Source: Alistipes sp. dk3624
GTDB taxonomy: Bacteria > Bacteroidota > Bacteroidia > Bacteroidales > Rikenellaceae
Assembly: GCF_009557455.1 (NCBI RefSeq)
Contig: NZ_CP045651.1
Location: 930,001 to 994,000, forward strand
DNA: 64,000 nt
Reading direction: 5' to 3'
The notes below the pieces were generated by a model. It did no database searches, had not been told where the DNA came from, and was given only the letters and a program-made list of their open reading frames with translations. Within the stretch, counting starts at the first letter, position 1. Each line of letters opens with the position of its first letter. A program made the position numbers and the translations under genes. Positions 52,201 to 61,627 of this stretch are shown here, one piece after another.

Positions 52201-52940
52201 CGCTGAACGCCGCATGCAGCATCCACGGCGAGAACATGGTGCTGCTCGACGGCGAGACCTTTACCGAGATCGCCAAAATGATGCACTTCAAGAACAAGCA
52301 ACGCAACTTGATCGACCGCATTTCGGTCAATATGCTGGTGCGCGATAACCAGATCGAGCTGTTCCCGTTCATCATCGAGATGGACCGCTACAAAGCCGCC
52401 GTCAGCGGCGTGCAGAAACTCGACATGAGTTTCAACTACCATATATCGGTGCTCAAATCACCGATCCCGTTCCGCCTCGGCGTCAATATTTTCGGCACGC
52501 TCGACAAATTCAAATTCCGGCTGGGCCGGGCGCGCTACCGCAGCGAGAATATCCCGTCGTACGTCGGACTGATCGACACGACGCGCGTCAACCTGCGGCA
52601 TACGATCACCGACATCTTCCACAAGGGAATCGAAGCCGCATCGCTCAGCGGGATGAAGATCACGCCGGCCGCCGATTCGCTGACCGTAAATACCGACAGC
52701 GAAGCGCTGTCGAAGGCGGACAGTCTCGAATTGCAACGCCAGGGCATCCTACCGGGAATCGATTCCTCGGAAAACGGAACCGACAGCACGGCTGTTCGAC
52801 AAAAACCGGACACGGCCGTTTCGGAAACGACACCGCCGACGATAACTCCCGCCGAAACGAAAACGCCCGGACGGAAAGAACAGCGCGCCCTACTGAGACA
52901 ACAAAAGCGGGAACGCAAAAAAGCGAAAACAAACAATTAA
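49299..52940 (+). CDS. AsmA-like/translocation-type large envelope protein
   Basis: Protein of 1213 residues in the AsmA/TamB/YhdP-like group. A cytoplasmic basic N terminus is followed by one transmembrane helix (about residues 32-60, LLLLIALLLGAVALIL), then NEYSSRYLDAQVRFDTVTLS and FENFPNVSVKLSGGEI, the AsmA N-terminal pattern. The long periplasmic part is beta-rich with repeated strands (DLEHLRLKNTF, LDIAGSGIRLHGSG) as in bridge-like lipid transporters. The last 150 residues are disordered and rich in Ser/Glu/Lys. AsmA-like proteins are thought to move phospholipids to the outer membrane. It precedes the thioredoxin-like lipoprotein gene by 12 nt. Confidence 0.85.
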   Translation: MEKKPMEPQRKALEKGPETGRKAKKSVPRRLIKLFAVLTGSLLLLIALLLGAVALILTPSRLTPLVNEYSSRYLDAQVRFDTVTLSVFENFPNVSVKLSGGEIISHAFAGLPDSLRTRIPAAADTLLKFDEFSVSLNLPQLLASRISIRRIALTRPRVYAYVSPWGKANWEIFAADTTAGDSTEQGGDLYLNIAGLDIRDSGRIVYDSKPDKLYATVDLEHLRLKNTFRHDYKIDLSSVNSVRLDTLDACGSLPVALKGGFTFNPKHPETIALDKLNLQLGDIPIGFDGRVSIARDSIVSELQCTIRPLALERAITLVPPQLMPTLRAFDTNLAFDLHTRIDGSYRFSDGRLPRIDLDVTTNDGYLSYKNAKARIDRFGIDASLRYDPQRPDSTGAVFRKLDIAGSGIRLHGSGSVWNAMRDPSVRMKLTGAVYLDTLSILFPSKQDIAVRGRLGLNTDASFRISQLQIGKIGKTRVEGTITLDSLLVDIPRDTIFMMVGGGMIHFGSDRNRQDSLIGKDAEMLHTTVKADTLNLRMKRQWVLLGSAVSASAHSAASTLSGDTTVVHPLNGRVEARMLAMAAFDSTWIRLDGMQSNFSIVPSEKNPAVPLLQLGFDARAMQAKSAVNRYDLQNGHVDFRATLVPNRMDSTRRRQLLDSLQQAYPSVARDSLFAYHRSRTQMRSRSRKDDFSDSDLDLSLDKSAAEMLRRWDASGSVKAASGRLLTPYFPLTNTLQNVDIAFTTDAVKLKNTQIQSGQSSLELTGEISNLRRVLLGRGQLKIKMNIESDTLNFNELIHAATVGAQYENASETYQRSVAEAENSEQLQQVIAEQSGVDDTTAASPLIVIPSNVDAQIDLCTHYGIYTNLRLNSLAAELIARDRCLQIKDLKAETDAGSMNLTALYATRSRDDIITGFDLELTQMKVDRLISLIPEVDSMLPMLRSFEGVVDCQIAATAAVDTMMNIDLSTLNAACSIHGENMVLLDGETFTEIAKMMHFKNKQRNLIDRISVNMLVRDNQIELFPFIIEMDRYKAAVSGVQKLDMSFNYHISVLKSPIPFRLGVNIFGTLDKFKFRLGRARYRSENIPSYVGLIDTTRVNLRHTITDIFHKGIEAASLSGMKITPAADSLTVNTDSEALSKADSLELQRQGILPGIDSSENGTDSTAVRQKPDTAVSETTPPTITPAETKTPGRKEQRALLRQQKRERKKAKTNN

Positions 52941-52952
52941 AAAAACGACGAT

Positions 52953-53873
52953 ATGGCAAAAATTTTCTGCTTACTCGCCTTGTGCTGCCTGGCAGGAGCG
53001 TGCGGCTCCGGAAACGAAAAAAAACAGGCTACGGCATCCAAAAATTTCCAAATGATCGAAGTTCCCAGTATCCTGGACAACCCGGACGACCGGGCTGCAT
53101 ACATCGGCAAAAATTATTGGCGGAATTTCGATTTCACGGATACCTCGCTGATCGGCAAACCGGAAATAACGGAACAGGCTTTTGCCGATTACGTCCACAT
53201 CATCGAACACATGAACGCCGAAACCGCCGCCGCATCGGTCAAAACCACGCTGTCGAAAGCGGAAGCGGATACGGCGATGTACGCCCATTTTTTAGCCCTA
53301 TTCGAGAAATACCTCTATGATCCGAACTCCCCGATGCGCAACGAAACGCTCTATATCACCGTTCTACGGGTTGCTATCGGCTCTCCGAAAACGTCCGAAG
53401 CGGAAAAGACACGTATGCGTTACCGCCTCGACCTGGCTCAGCGGAACCGTCCGGAAATGCCTGCGACTGATTTCACCTACACGCTGGCTTCAGGAAAGAC
53501 CGGCACGCTGTACGACATCGACGCCGAATACCTGATCCTGTTCTTCAACAATCCCGGCTGCCATGCGTGCCAAGAGACGATCGACCAGATCAACGGTTCG
53601 GAAACGGTTCGTAAAATGATCGGGGACAAACGGCTGAAAGTGCTGTCGGTGTATCCGGATGAAGACATGAAAGCATGGAAAGAATACTTTCCGACGCTTC
53701 CGACGCATTGGCTGAACGGCTACGACGCTTCGCAGCAGATCAAGAACGAAGAACTGTACGACCTGCGCGCCATCCCGACCCTTTACCTGATCGACCGGAA
53801 AAAGTTCGTCATTCTGAAAGACGCTCCGTTCGGAGAAATCGAACATTACCTGACACAAAAAGCCGAAAAGTAG
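52953..53873 (+). CDS. Thioredoxin-fold lipoprotein (DUF5106-like)
   Basis: Lipoprotein of 306 residues; the signal peptide ends in LAGAC. An N-terminal helical domain (about 30-165, DRAAYIGKNYWRNFDFTDTS) resembles DUF5106. The C-terminal thioredoxin fold has the CxxC motif CHAC in LFFNNPGCHACQETI and the cis-proline loop LRAIPTLYLID. It is a candidate periplasmic thiol oxidoreductase like the TlpA/ResA group. It follows the AsmA-like gene by 12 nt and converges with the transporter gene. Confidence 0.82.
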   Translation: MAKIFCLLALCCLAGACGSGNEKKQATASKNFQMIEVPSILDNPDDRAAYIGKNYWRNFDFTDTSLIGKPEITEQAFADYVHIIEHMNAETAAASVKTTLSKAEADTAMYAHFLALFEKYLYDPNSPMRNETLYITVLRVAIGSPKTSEAEKTRMRYRLDLAQRNRPEMPATDFTYTLASGKTGTLYDIDAEYLILFFNNPGCHACQETIDQINGSETVRKMIGDKRLKVLSVYPDEDMKAWKEYFPTLPTHWLNGYDASQQIKNEELYDLRAIPTLYLIDRKKFVILKDAPFGEIEHYLTQKAEK

Positions 53874-53928
53874 TTACACTTTCCGGCTCCGGATATTTTT
53901 CTTCTTCAAACCATGCCGAAAACGGCGG

Positions 53929-55617
53929 TCAGGACACGCATAGAATCAATAACTGGGCCGTCAGGATACGCAGGAACATAGTCAGCGGGTAAACGGTCGC
54001 ATACCCCACCGACGGCATATCGTTGCCGGCCACGCCGTTCGAGTAGGCCAACGCAGGAGGATCGGTCATCGCCCCGGCAGACACGCCCATCAGCGTATAA
54101 TAATTGACCTTAAGCACCTTCCGGGCAATGATCCCGACGATCAGCAACGGCAGTACCGTGATGATGAAGCCGTAACCGATCCAATGATAGCCCTCCTCGT
54201 ACAGCACCGTGTGGACGAATCCTTCGCCGGCCCCCAGACCGACGCAGGCGAGAAACAGCGCGATCCCGATCTCGCGCAGCATCAGGTTGGCGCTCATCGT
54301 CGTATAGGTCACCAGCTTATAGTGCGGCCCGAAACGGCTGATCAGAATCGAAACGACCAGCGGACCTCCCGCCAGCCCCAATTTGACCGGCTGCGGAATG
54401 CCGGGAAACATGATCGGCACGCTACCGAGCACGACCCCGAGGAAAATCCCGACGAAAATCGGAATCAGATTCGGTTCGTTCAGCCGCCGCATCGAGTTGC
54501 CGAGTATTTTCGAAACGGCATTGATCGCCGACTCGCTGCCCACAACGGTCAGCCGGTCGCCCATCTGAAGCTGCAAATTATGGTTCGGGATCAGATCGAC
54601 GCCGGCCCGGTTTACCCGCGTCACATTGACGCCGTAACCGCTACGCAGCCGCAGGGCGCCGATATACTGCCCGTTGAGTTTCGATTTCGTAATCATGATG
54701 CGCCGCGAAATCAACTGGTTGTCGAGACGTTCCCACTCGTCTTTGTCCATATCGAGTTTCTCACCGACGAAATCGGTAATCAATCCCATATCGTCGGTCG
54801 TGGTCACGATCAGCGCCTTATCGCCGACCGACAGCGGAGTCTGCGAACCCGCGATGTCGATACGTCCGTCCGGATGCAGTACGCGGGAAATAACGAACTG
54901 TCTGTTTATAAGTCGCTTGATCTGCAAAACGGTCTTTCCGTCCAGAAACGGATTCTTCACTTCGACCGAAATACGCACGGCTTCGTGCGCACCGCCCTGT
55001 TTGACCGTATAAGCCTTGTCTTCCTCTTCGAAACGGATCCTGAAAATCCAGCGGATGAAGATCATCGACAGGATGATCCCGAGCACGCCGAGCGGATAAG
55101 CCACAGCATACCCCATCGCGATATCCGGGGAGTCGATCCCGGTCATGTCGCTGTATGCCTGCTGAGCGGCTCCCAGACCGGGCGTATTGGTCACGGCGCC
55201 GGAAAGAATCCCGACCATCGTCGTAATCGGCAGACCGGTAATCAAATAAATCACGTAGGTAATTACGACTCCCAGCAGCACGATCCCGGTAGCCATCAGG
55301 TTCAACTGGACGCCTCCCTTCTTAAACGAGGAAAAGAAACTAGGCCCCACCTGCAGCCCGATCGAATAGACGAACAGGATCAATCCGAATTCTTTCAGGA
55401 AGTGTAACAGGTGCTCGTTGAGCTGCATCCCGAAATGGCTGAACGTGATCCCGACGAACAGAATCCACGTAACGCCGAGCCGCACCCCGGCAATCTTGAT
55501 CTTGCCCAACGCAACGCCGAGCGAAATCACCACGGCGAGAATCAACACCGAATGAGCGACCCCGCCTCCCCAGAACGCATCGTTCCCGAAAAACAAATTG
55601 CGAAAAAATTCCTCCAT
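53929..55617 (-). CDS. AspT/YidE/YbjL-type transporter with TrkA-C domains
   Basis: Membrane protein of 562 residues built from two homologous transmembrane halves (the aspartate-alanine exchanger duplication) flanking two cytoplasmic TrkA-C domains (about 200-365, VRISVEVKNPFLDGKTVLQI and YGVNVTRVNRAGVDLIPNHN). Half 1 carries GLQVGPSFFSSFKKGG and GAVTNTPGLGAAQQAYSDM; half 2 carries GAMTDPPALAYSNGVAGNDM, the paired GxxTxTPxL motifs. Substrates of the family include aspartate/alanine, but most members are uncharacterised. It is monocistronic, with only a weak -7 match upstream (complement of 55696-55703). Confidence 0.88.
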   Translation of the reverse strand: MEEFFRNLFFGNDAFWGGGVAHSVLILAVVISLGVALGKIKIAGVRLGVTWILFVGITFSHFGMQLNEHLLHFLKEFGLILFVYSIGLQVGPSFFSSFKKGGVQLNLMATGIVLLGVVITYVIYLITGLPITTMVGILSGAVTNTPGLGAAQQAYSDMTGIDSPDIAMGYAVAYPLGVLGIILSMIFIRWIFRIRFEEEDKAYTVKQGGAHEAVRISVEVKNPFLDGKTVLQIKRLINRQFVISRVLHPDGRIDIAGSQTPLSVGDKALIVTTTDDMGLITDFVGEKLDMDKDEWERLDNQLISRRIMITKSKLNGQYIGALRLRSGYGVNVTRVNRAGVDLIPNHNLQLQMGDRLTVVGSESAINAVSKILGNSMRRLNEPNLIPIFVGIFLGVVLGSVPIMFPGIPQPVKLGLAGGPLVVSILISRFGPHYKLVTYTTMSANLMLREIGIALFLACVGLGAGEGFVHTVLYEEGYHWIGYGFIITVLPLLIVGIIARKVLKVNYYTLMGVSAGAMTDPPALAYSNGVAGNDMPSVGYATVYPLTMFLRILTAQLLILCVS

Positions 55618-56005
55618 ACCGTCTGTCTGCTACGACCCGAGCATCCCTCCGCAAATTTCGAAAACGCGCCCGGAATCTGAATTTCATTTCGGGTGCGAAG
55701 TTAATTAAAATATCCGGCATTTCCCGATGCGAAAAAACAGGAAAAAACCTTTTTTTTAAAATTATTAAGAAACTTTTTCGCACCCGCCCCATCCGTACCG
55801 CCCGAAAATGCGAGGCCGCCAGATCGTCCCGCGCCTGTAAAAACACCGATAAAAATCCGGAATCCATTTCTGCGGTTGTAAAAAACATTCCGCAATGCGG
55901 AAAAATAAGACGGTTTTATCTTCCTAAAATCAATTAATTTAGTTTATTTTGTAAAAAATTAGGAAAGTTTTCTTCGGAATCGCACCCCAAAATTCAATAA
56001 CTCAA
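55618..56005. other. 388-nt intergenic region between divergent genes
   Basis: No gene is supported. It is AT-rich in its right half. A TTATTTTG stretch near 55944-55951 is one base off a TAnnTTTG element for the glycosidase gene. No hairpin with a T-run was seen. Confidence 0.6.
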
Positions 56006-59000
56006 ATGAAAATGAAAAAATCGATTTTACCCGTATTGCTCGCTGTCGCACTTGCAACGGCTGCCTGTACGTCCAACACGAAACGACAGACGGCTACCCT
56101 GAGCGACGATTCGCTGTACACGACTTTCCGGGATCCCGGCCACGAATGGCGGGGCAAACCGTTCTGGTCGTGGAACGGACGGCTCGAAAAAGACGAACTG
56201 ATCCGCCAGCTTCATATTTTCAAAGAGATGGGTATGGGAGGCGCCTTTCTGCACTCCCGCGTCGGACTGAAGACCGAATACCTCGGGCAAGAGTGGTTCG
56301 ACCTGACCAACGCCGTGGCCGACGAAGCTGAAAAAATCGGCATGGAAGCGTTTCTGTACGACGAAGACCGCTGGCCTTCGGGCAGCGCCGGCGGCATGGT
56401 CACCGAGAATCCGGCCTACCGGATGAATTTCGTGACGCTCTACACGATGCCCGCCGAGGAATTCAAGTGGGACAACGATTCGATCGTCTCGGCATTCGTA
56501 TGCAAGCTCGACGGGATCGACTACTCGGAACTGGAACGGCTGACCCCCGAATCCGACATGACCCGATACGCCGGGAAAACCGTCCTGAAATTCCAGCACG
56601 AAACGGAAAAATGCTCCGACGGCTACAACGGGACCACTTACCTCGACCCGATGAACCGAGAAGCCACCGACCGCTATATCTACCTGACGCACGATCAGTA
56701 TGAAAAACACTGCGGCGCCCGGCTCGGCGGCAACATCCAGGGGATCTTCACCGACGAACCGCACCGCGGCGGATTGTTCACCTCGCACGAAAGCAAAACC
56801 GACGGAGTGACCAGCGGCATCCACCACATTCCGTGGACGCCGAAACTGCCGAAAGAGTACAAAAAGGCATACGGAGAAGACCTGACCGCCGAACTGCCGA
56901 AAATTTTCCTGCGCGAAAACGGCGAACGGGTCAACGATGCCAAATGGCAATACTGCGACCTGGTACAAACGCTGTTCTTGAAAAACTTCGCCCAACCGCA
57001 ATACGATTGGTGTACGAAACACAACATGATCTATACCGGCCATGTGCTGCACGAAAACAGTTTCTCGAACCAGGTGACCATGCAGGGTTCGCTGATGCGT
57101 TTCTACGAATACCAGCACAACCCGGGCGTCGACATGCTGACCGAGCACGACAACTCCTACTGGGTGGTCAAACAGCTCTCTTCCGCCGCCCGCCAGTTGG
57201 ACAAAAAATGGCTGCTGTCGGAACTGTACGGCTGCACCGGCTGGCAGTTCAACTTTGCGAACCACAAGGCCGTCGGCGACTGGCAGGCGCTGTTCGGCAT
57301 CAACGTGCGCTGTCACCACCTGTCGTGGTACACGATGGAAGGCGAGGCCAAACGGGACTACCCGGCCAGCATCTTCTACCAATCCCCCTGGTGGAAAGAA
57401 TATAAGTACGTCGAAGACTACTTCTCGCGGCTGGGCGTGATGCTGAACCAGGGCGCTCCGGTATGCGATCTGCTGATCGTCAACCCGATCGAAAGCGTAA
57501 CGAGCCAAGTGAGCGTCAAATCGTTCAACGGCTTGGGCGCATCGGCCCCTGAAATCGTCTCGATGGAGCAGAAATACGCAGACCTATTCCACTGGCTCGC
57601 CGGCGAACGCATCGACTTCGACTACGGCGACGAGGAGATGATGGGACGCCTCAGCAGCGTGGGTAAGGACGCCGAAGGCAATCCCGTTTTCAACGTGGGA
57701 CACGCCTCCTACCGCACCGTATTGGTAGGAAACATGGAAACGATGCGCGAAACGACCCTGAAAGCGCTTCAGAAATTCGAGGAGGCCGGCGGCAAAGTGA
57801 TTTTCGCCGGCGAAGCGCCTAAATTCGTCAATGCCGTAGCGTCGGAAGCCCCGGCGCAACTGGCCGCGCAAAGCATCCGGATCGATTATGCGCAAAAACC
57901 GATCGTAGAGACCGTGAAAAGCCTGATCCGCCCCATAGTACAGGTGACCGATGCGTCGGGTAACGACATGAAAAACGTCTTCGGTCAGGTGCGTCAGGAC
58001 GGCGACCGCTACTACGTCGTGCTGATGAGCATGGACCGCGGCCGGAAGTTCGATTCGGTAACCGTAACGTTGCCGTTCGCCGGCGAAGTGACGCTGTGGG
58101 ATTGCAAAACGGGCGACGTATGGAAACAGCCGACCGTAAGCTCCGGAGCCGAAGGATCGAAAATACTCACTTCGTTCGAACCCAACGAGGAGAAAGTTTA
58201 CACGATCTCGGCCGCATCGCCGGCATTCGCCCGGCAGATGCCGGTAATTACCGAAAAATCGCGGATATCCCTGCCCGACACGTACGATTACACGCTGAAC
58301 GAACCGAATATCTGCGTACTGGACGTAGCCACTTGGCAGATCGACGAACAGCCGGCGCAACCGCTGACCGAAATCATGAAAATCGATCAAGCGGTACGCA
58401 AGCATTTCGACTTGCGTCCCCGTGGCGGAGAGATGGTACAGCCCTGGTATGCGGAAAAAACGGACGGAGTCAACTACCAAAAACCGCTCGGCGTACTGAA
58501 AATGCAGTTCCCGTTCGACGTAGCGGTCATGCCTTCCGACACCCTCTTCCTGTGTCTGGAAACGCCCGACCGCTTTACCGCCGTAATCAACGGTCGGAAG
58601 CTTTCGATGGAACAATCCGCGGGCTGGTTCATCGACAACAGCATCCGTAAATTCGCCGTCCCGACAAACTACCTCCAGCAGGGCCGGAATACGGTCGAAC
58701 TAATCGCTAATTTCAGCCGCAACCTCGACCTCGAAGCGCTGTACCTGATCGGCGATTTCGGCGTCGAATTGAAAGGCATTCAGCGGACGCTGACCAAACT
58801 GCCGGCCAAATTGAAAGTGGGCGATATCGCGACGCAGGGACTTCCGTTCTACTCGGGAGCCGTTTGCTACCAGATCGGCAACCTGCCGAAACCCGCCGCC
58901 GGCGAACGCATCATGCTGCAAATGCCGGGCTTCGACGGCGGTTGCATCGAACTGAACAATGACTATGCGCACCAGATCTGCGGATGGGCTCCATACCAAA

Positions 59001-59224
59001 TGGACGTAACCCAGGTGGCCGAAAAAGGCGATGTAGCGCAATTGAACGTGGTGCTTACGCGCCGCAACACATTCGGCCCGCTGCACGCGCTGCCGGCACG
59101 TGCAGGAGCTTACGGCCCGTGGAACTGGCGTACCGAAGGCGGTTCGTTCACAATGGATCAGTACACCCTGCTGCCGGCCGGCCTGACGCAACAGCCGACG
59201 CTCGTCATCGACGACGTGAAATAG
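56006..59224 (+). CDS. GH106-like glycoside hydrolase, lipoprotein
   Basis: Large lipoprotein of 1072 residues (lipobox LATAAC). Its N-terminal barrel region resembles the GH106 alpha-L-rhamnosidase family: GKPFWSWNGRLEKDELIRQL, FKEMGMGGAFLHSRVGLKTE, EAFLYDEDRWPSGSAGGMVT and later TGHVLHENSFSNQVTMQGSL. Acidic residues suited to catalysis are present (DEDRWP), but which two act is not clear. The C-terminal quarter is a beta-sandwich (galactose-binding-like: NLDLEALYLIGDFGVELKGI). The length is normal for GH106. A rhamnose- or related deoxysugar-containing glycan is the likely substrate. A glycerophosphodiesterase gene follows after 85 nt. Confidence 0.8.
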   Translation: MKMKKSILPVLLAVALATAACTSNTKRQTATLSDDSLYTTFRDPGHEWRGKPFWSWNGRLEKDELIRQLHIFKEMGMGGAFLHSRVGLKTEYLGQEWFDLTNAVADEAEKIGMEAFLYDEDRWPSGSAGGMVTENPAYRMNFVTLYTMPAEEFKWDNDSIVSAFVCKLDGIDYSELERLTPESDMTRYAGKTVLKFQHETEKCSDGYNGTTYLDPMNREATDRYIYLTHDQYEKHCGARLGGNIQGIFTDEPHRGGLFTSHESKTDGVTSGIHHIPWTPKLPKEYKKAYGEDLTAELPKIFLRENGERVNDAKWQYCDLVQTLFLKNFAQPQYDWCTKHNMIYTGHVLHENSFSNQVTMQGSLMRFYEYQHNPGVDMLTEHDNSYWVVKQLSSAARQLDKKWLLSELYGCTGWQFNFANHKAVGDWQALFGINVRCHHLSWYTMEGEAKRDYPASIFYQSPWWKEYKYVEDYFSRLGVMLNQGAPVCDLLIVNPIESVTSQVSVKSFNGLGASAPEIVSMEQKYADLFHWLAGERIDFDYGDEEMMGRLSSVGKDAEGNPVFNVGHASYRTVLVGNMETMRETTLKALQKFEEAGGKVIFAGEAPKFVNAVASEAPAQLAAQSIRIDYAQKPIVETVKSLIRPIVQVTDASGNDMKNVFGQVRQDGDRYYVVLMSMDRGRKFDSVTVTLPFAGEVTLWDCKTGDVWKQPTVSSGAEGSKILTSFEPNEEKVYTISAASPAFARQMPVITEKSRISLPDTYDYTLNEPNICVLDVATWQIDEQPAQPLTEIMKIDQAVRKHFDLRPRGGEMVQPWYAEKTDGVNYQKPLGVLKMQFPFDVAVMPSDTLFLCLETPDRFTAVINGRKLSMEQSAGWFIDNSIRKFAVPTNYLQQGRNTVELIANFSRNLDLEALYLIGDFGVELKGIQRTLTKLPAKLKVGDIATQGLPFYSGAVCYQIGNLPKPAAGERIMLQMPGFDGGCIELNNDYAHQICGWAPYQMDVTQVAEKGDVAQLNVVLTRRNTFGPLHALPARAGAYGPWNWRTEGGSFTMDQYTLLPAGLTQQPTLVIDDVK

Positions 59225-59250
59225 GCGAACCGGATCGAAAATACGGCAAA

Positions 59251-59272
59251 GGGGCGGGAGCATTCCTGCCCC
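59251..59272 (+). terminator. Hairpin between the GH106-like and GDPD genes
   Basis: GGGGCGGGA and TCCTGCCCC form a 9-bp stem with one G-U and a GCAT loop. There is no real T-run, so read-through is likely. Confidence 0.45.
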
Positions 59273-59309
59273 TCTGCTTTCGAAAAACGAACCATCAAAA
59301 ACCACGGTA

Positions 59310-60200
59310 ATGAAACGAATAATCGGAATCATCGCATGGACGGCAACGGCTGTGTTGCTGCTCACGGCGCGCGGAGCATCCGCACAGAAAAAACGGCTGC
59401 ATACCGTCCCATGCAGAAACTACGCCCAGGTCGAAGCGTACTTCCGCTATACGCCCGGATGCGGCACGATCGTCAGCGGACACCGCGGCGGCATGGCGCC
59501 GGGATACCCGGAAAACTGCATCGAAACGTTCGAAAATACGCTGAGCCATATGCCGTCGTTCTTCGAGATCGACCCGCAGATGACCCGAGACAGCGTGATC
59601 GTGCTGATGCACGACCCGACGATCGACCGCACGACGACCGGCAAAGGAAAAGTATCGGACTATACCTACGAAGAACTGCAACGGTTCAACCTCGTAGACC
59701 GCCAGGGCACGGTGACCCCGTATAAAATACCGCGCGTCAGCGACGTGATCCGTTGGAGCCGCGGTAAAACGATCCTGAACTTCGATAAAAAAGAGGTTCC
59801 CCGCGACGTGCTGATCCGGCTCGTCAACGAACTGAAAGCCAAAAACGTCATTTACACGGTACACTCGGCCGACGACGCGCGCACCTGCTACGGACTCGAT
59901 CCGGACGCGCACTTCTCGGCCTGGATCGGCGACATGCGGCAATTCCGCGAATACGAAGCCACCGGGATTCCTTGGTCGCGGTTCATCGCCTACGTGGTCA
60001 GCGGTACGATGAAACCCGAACAGCGGGAACTGTACGACGCGCTGCACGCAAAGGGCGTCCGGTGCATGATCTCGGTAGCCCCGACGGTCGACCGGCTGCC
60101 GGAAGCGGAAAAACGGAAAGAGGGATACCGGACGGAGATCGCCAAAAATCCGGATATCATCGAAACCGATTATCCGCTCGAACTGATCGGACTGTACTGA
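59310..60200 (+). CDS. Glycerophosphodiester phosphodiesterase family protein, secreted
   Basis: GDPD-family enzyme of 296 residues with a signal peptide (WTATAVLLLTARGASA). The barrel has SGHRGGMAPGYPENCIETFE (HRG and Glu ligands), EIDPQMTRDSVIVLMHDPTI (E-x-D and the catalytic HD) and DRTTTGKGKVSDYTYEELQR. It hydrolyses glycerophosphodiesters to glycerol-3-phosphate and an alcohol, or may act on teichoic-like or inositol-linked substrates. Bacteroidota GDPDs of this kind often sit beside glycosidases. It ends before a strong terminator. Confidence 0.92.
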   Translation: MKRIIGIIAWTATAVLLLTARGASAQKKRLHTVPCRNYAQVEAYFRYTPGCGTIVSGHRGGMAPGYPENCIETFENTLSHMPSFFEIDPQMTRDSVIVLMHDPTIDRTTTGKGKVSDYTYEELQRFNLVDRQGTVTPYKIPRVSDVIRWSRGKTILNFDKKEVPRDVLIRLVNELKAKNVIYTVHSADDARTCYGLDPDAHFSAWIGDMRQFREYEATGIPWSRFIAYVVSGTMKPEQRELYDALHAKGVRCMISVAPTVDRLPEAEKRKEGYRTEIAKNPDIIETDYPLELIGLY

Positions 60201-60239
60201 TCCGGAGACGCCTCGGACAAACGTCGTCCCGCTACCGAA

Positions 60240-60283
60240 AATAAAAACCGCCCGGATTCGCGCGAATCCGGGCGGTTTTTATT
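60240..60283. terminator. Bidirectional terminator between GDPD and the BACON lipoprotein gene
   Basis: Arms of 21 bp (AAAAACCGCCCGGATTCG and complement, with flanking A/T) around a CG centre, with A-run and T-run. Confidence 0.88.
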
Positions 60284-60298
60284 GAATACGACGGCGCG

Positions 60299-61627
60299 TT
60301 ATTTCGCTTCGTCCTTGATGCAACGCACAGCCTGTCCGCCGAATATCGGACCGTACATTACCTGTGCACGTTGGTAAGTCGCATTATTGGTCAGCAACAT
60401 GCTATACGATTGGGCCGTCGTCGCACCGGTCTTATCGTTCAGCTTGAACTGATAACCGGTCGAACCCATAAAGTACCCGAGCGAATTGTAATCGAGATCC
60501 TTAGCATTGCTGGCATATTTTCCTTCGGCCTGATCGGTCGTCTTGTTGATCGCGCCGGACAGTACGACGTCGAAACCCGCACCGTTCAGATCGGCCAGCG
60601 GGGCTCCTTTCTGCTCAGCCACATAATACTTACCGGGAGCGATTCCTTCCGCTTCGTTGCCGGCTCCCGCAAGGGCGTCCAGCTCCGCTTTGGTCGGAAT
60701 ATGCCACCCTTCCGGGCAAATACCCTGCTTGCCTTCCTGCTGATTCCAGTTCGAGGCGGTTATCTCGCTTACGCCGAACGCCGTAGCATAGTCGTACAGG
60801 TAACCCATTTTTTCAACGGACGCAGCGTCGGTAGCCGGTTCTCCGAGGAATCCCGGATACCAAACCCCGTTGCCGTCGGCGGGATCGGACGAAGGAGTCT
60901 TTCCGGCAGGCAGGTAGCGCAGATTCTCGGCCATCCACCAGCGGTCGTCGGCCAGCTTAACGATCTTGTAGGTAACGCCGCCGTATTCGAGCGACGGCAC
61001 TCCCTGCGTAATCGTGTACGTAGCCTCCATCGCCTCCATCAACGGCGAGAATTTCGTCGATACGGTAAGCTCGTAAACGAGGGTTTCCTCGGATTCGTTC
61101 GCTCCGATCTTCAGCGTAAAGGTATGATCGCCCTTGCCGCTATCGCCCAGGTCGGCGCCTTCGAACGAACCCGCTACTCCGGTAACTTCCCATTCGGTAT
61201 TACAAACCAGCTTGGCCTTGAACTCGCCGCCGTCCATCGAAGCGGTCGTATCGGCCGGAACGAATGCGATCGAAATCTTATCCTGTTTTACCGTCAGCAC
61301 GGCCGTAAGCGCGCTCGAAGCGGCTTTGACCGTAATATTTCCGGTTACGTCGTCGCCGGTTTTCGGGGAAACGAAAAACGACAGCGTGGCATTGCCTTTG
61401 CCCGACTCCATATTCAGCGAACTGATATTCGAACTTTTGGAGGTCACCGTCCATGCGACGTTAGATTCCAATTCGGCCGTATAGGTACCTCCGGCGGGAT
61501 CGGCGATCACTTCCGCCTCCTTGAACTTGAGCACGGGATCGACCGGATCGTCGTTCTTGTCGTCGCTACAGGCGACGAACAGCAAAGGCAGCGCAAAGGC
61601 GGCCCATAAATAGATCATTTTTTTCAT
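60299..61627 (-). CDS. BACON/FISUMP-domain lipoprotein
   Basis: Surface lipoprotein of 442 residues; the signal peptide ends in LLFVAC. Two BACON-like Ig domains follow (about 30-110, GGTYTAELESNVAWTVTSKS; 115-210, GGEFKAKLVCNTEWEVTGVA), modules seen in glycan-binding and host-adhesion proteins of Bacteroidota. From about residue 240 comes a Fibrobacter-major-paralogue (FISUMP, TIGR02145) domain: VKLADDRWWMAENLRYLPAG, MGYLYDYATAFG, GICPEGWHIPTKAELDALAG. ATG 61627 is used for the signal peptide; the frame is open upstream. It follows the DUF6850 gene by 62 nt. The role is probably binding at the cell surface. Confidence 0.85.
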   Translation of the reverse strand: MKKMIYLWAAFALPLLFVACSDDKNDDPVDPVLKFKEAEVIADPAGGTYTAELESNVAWTVTSKSSNISSLNMESGKGNATLSFFVSPKTGDDVTGNITVKAASSALTAVLTVKQDKISIAFVPADTTASMDGGEFKAKLVCNTEWEVTGVAGSFEGADLGDSGKGDHTFTLKIGANESEETLVYELTVSTKFSPLMEAMEATYTITQGVPSLEYGGVTYKIVKLADDRWWMAENLRYLPAGKTPSSDPADGNGVWYPGFLGEPATDAASVEKMGYLYDYATAFGVSEITASNWNQQEGKQGICPEGWHIPTKAELDALAGAGNEAEGIAPGKYYVAEQKGAPLADLNGAGFDVVLSGAINKTTDQAEGKYASNAKDLDYNSLGYFMGSTGYQFKLNDKTGATTAQSYSMLLTNNATYQRAQVMYGPIFGGQAVRCIKDEAK

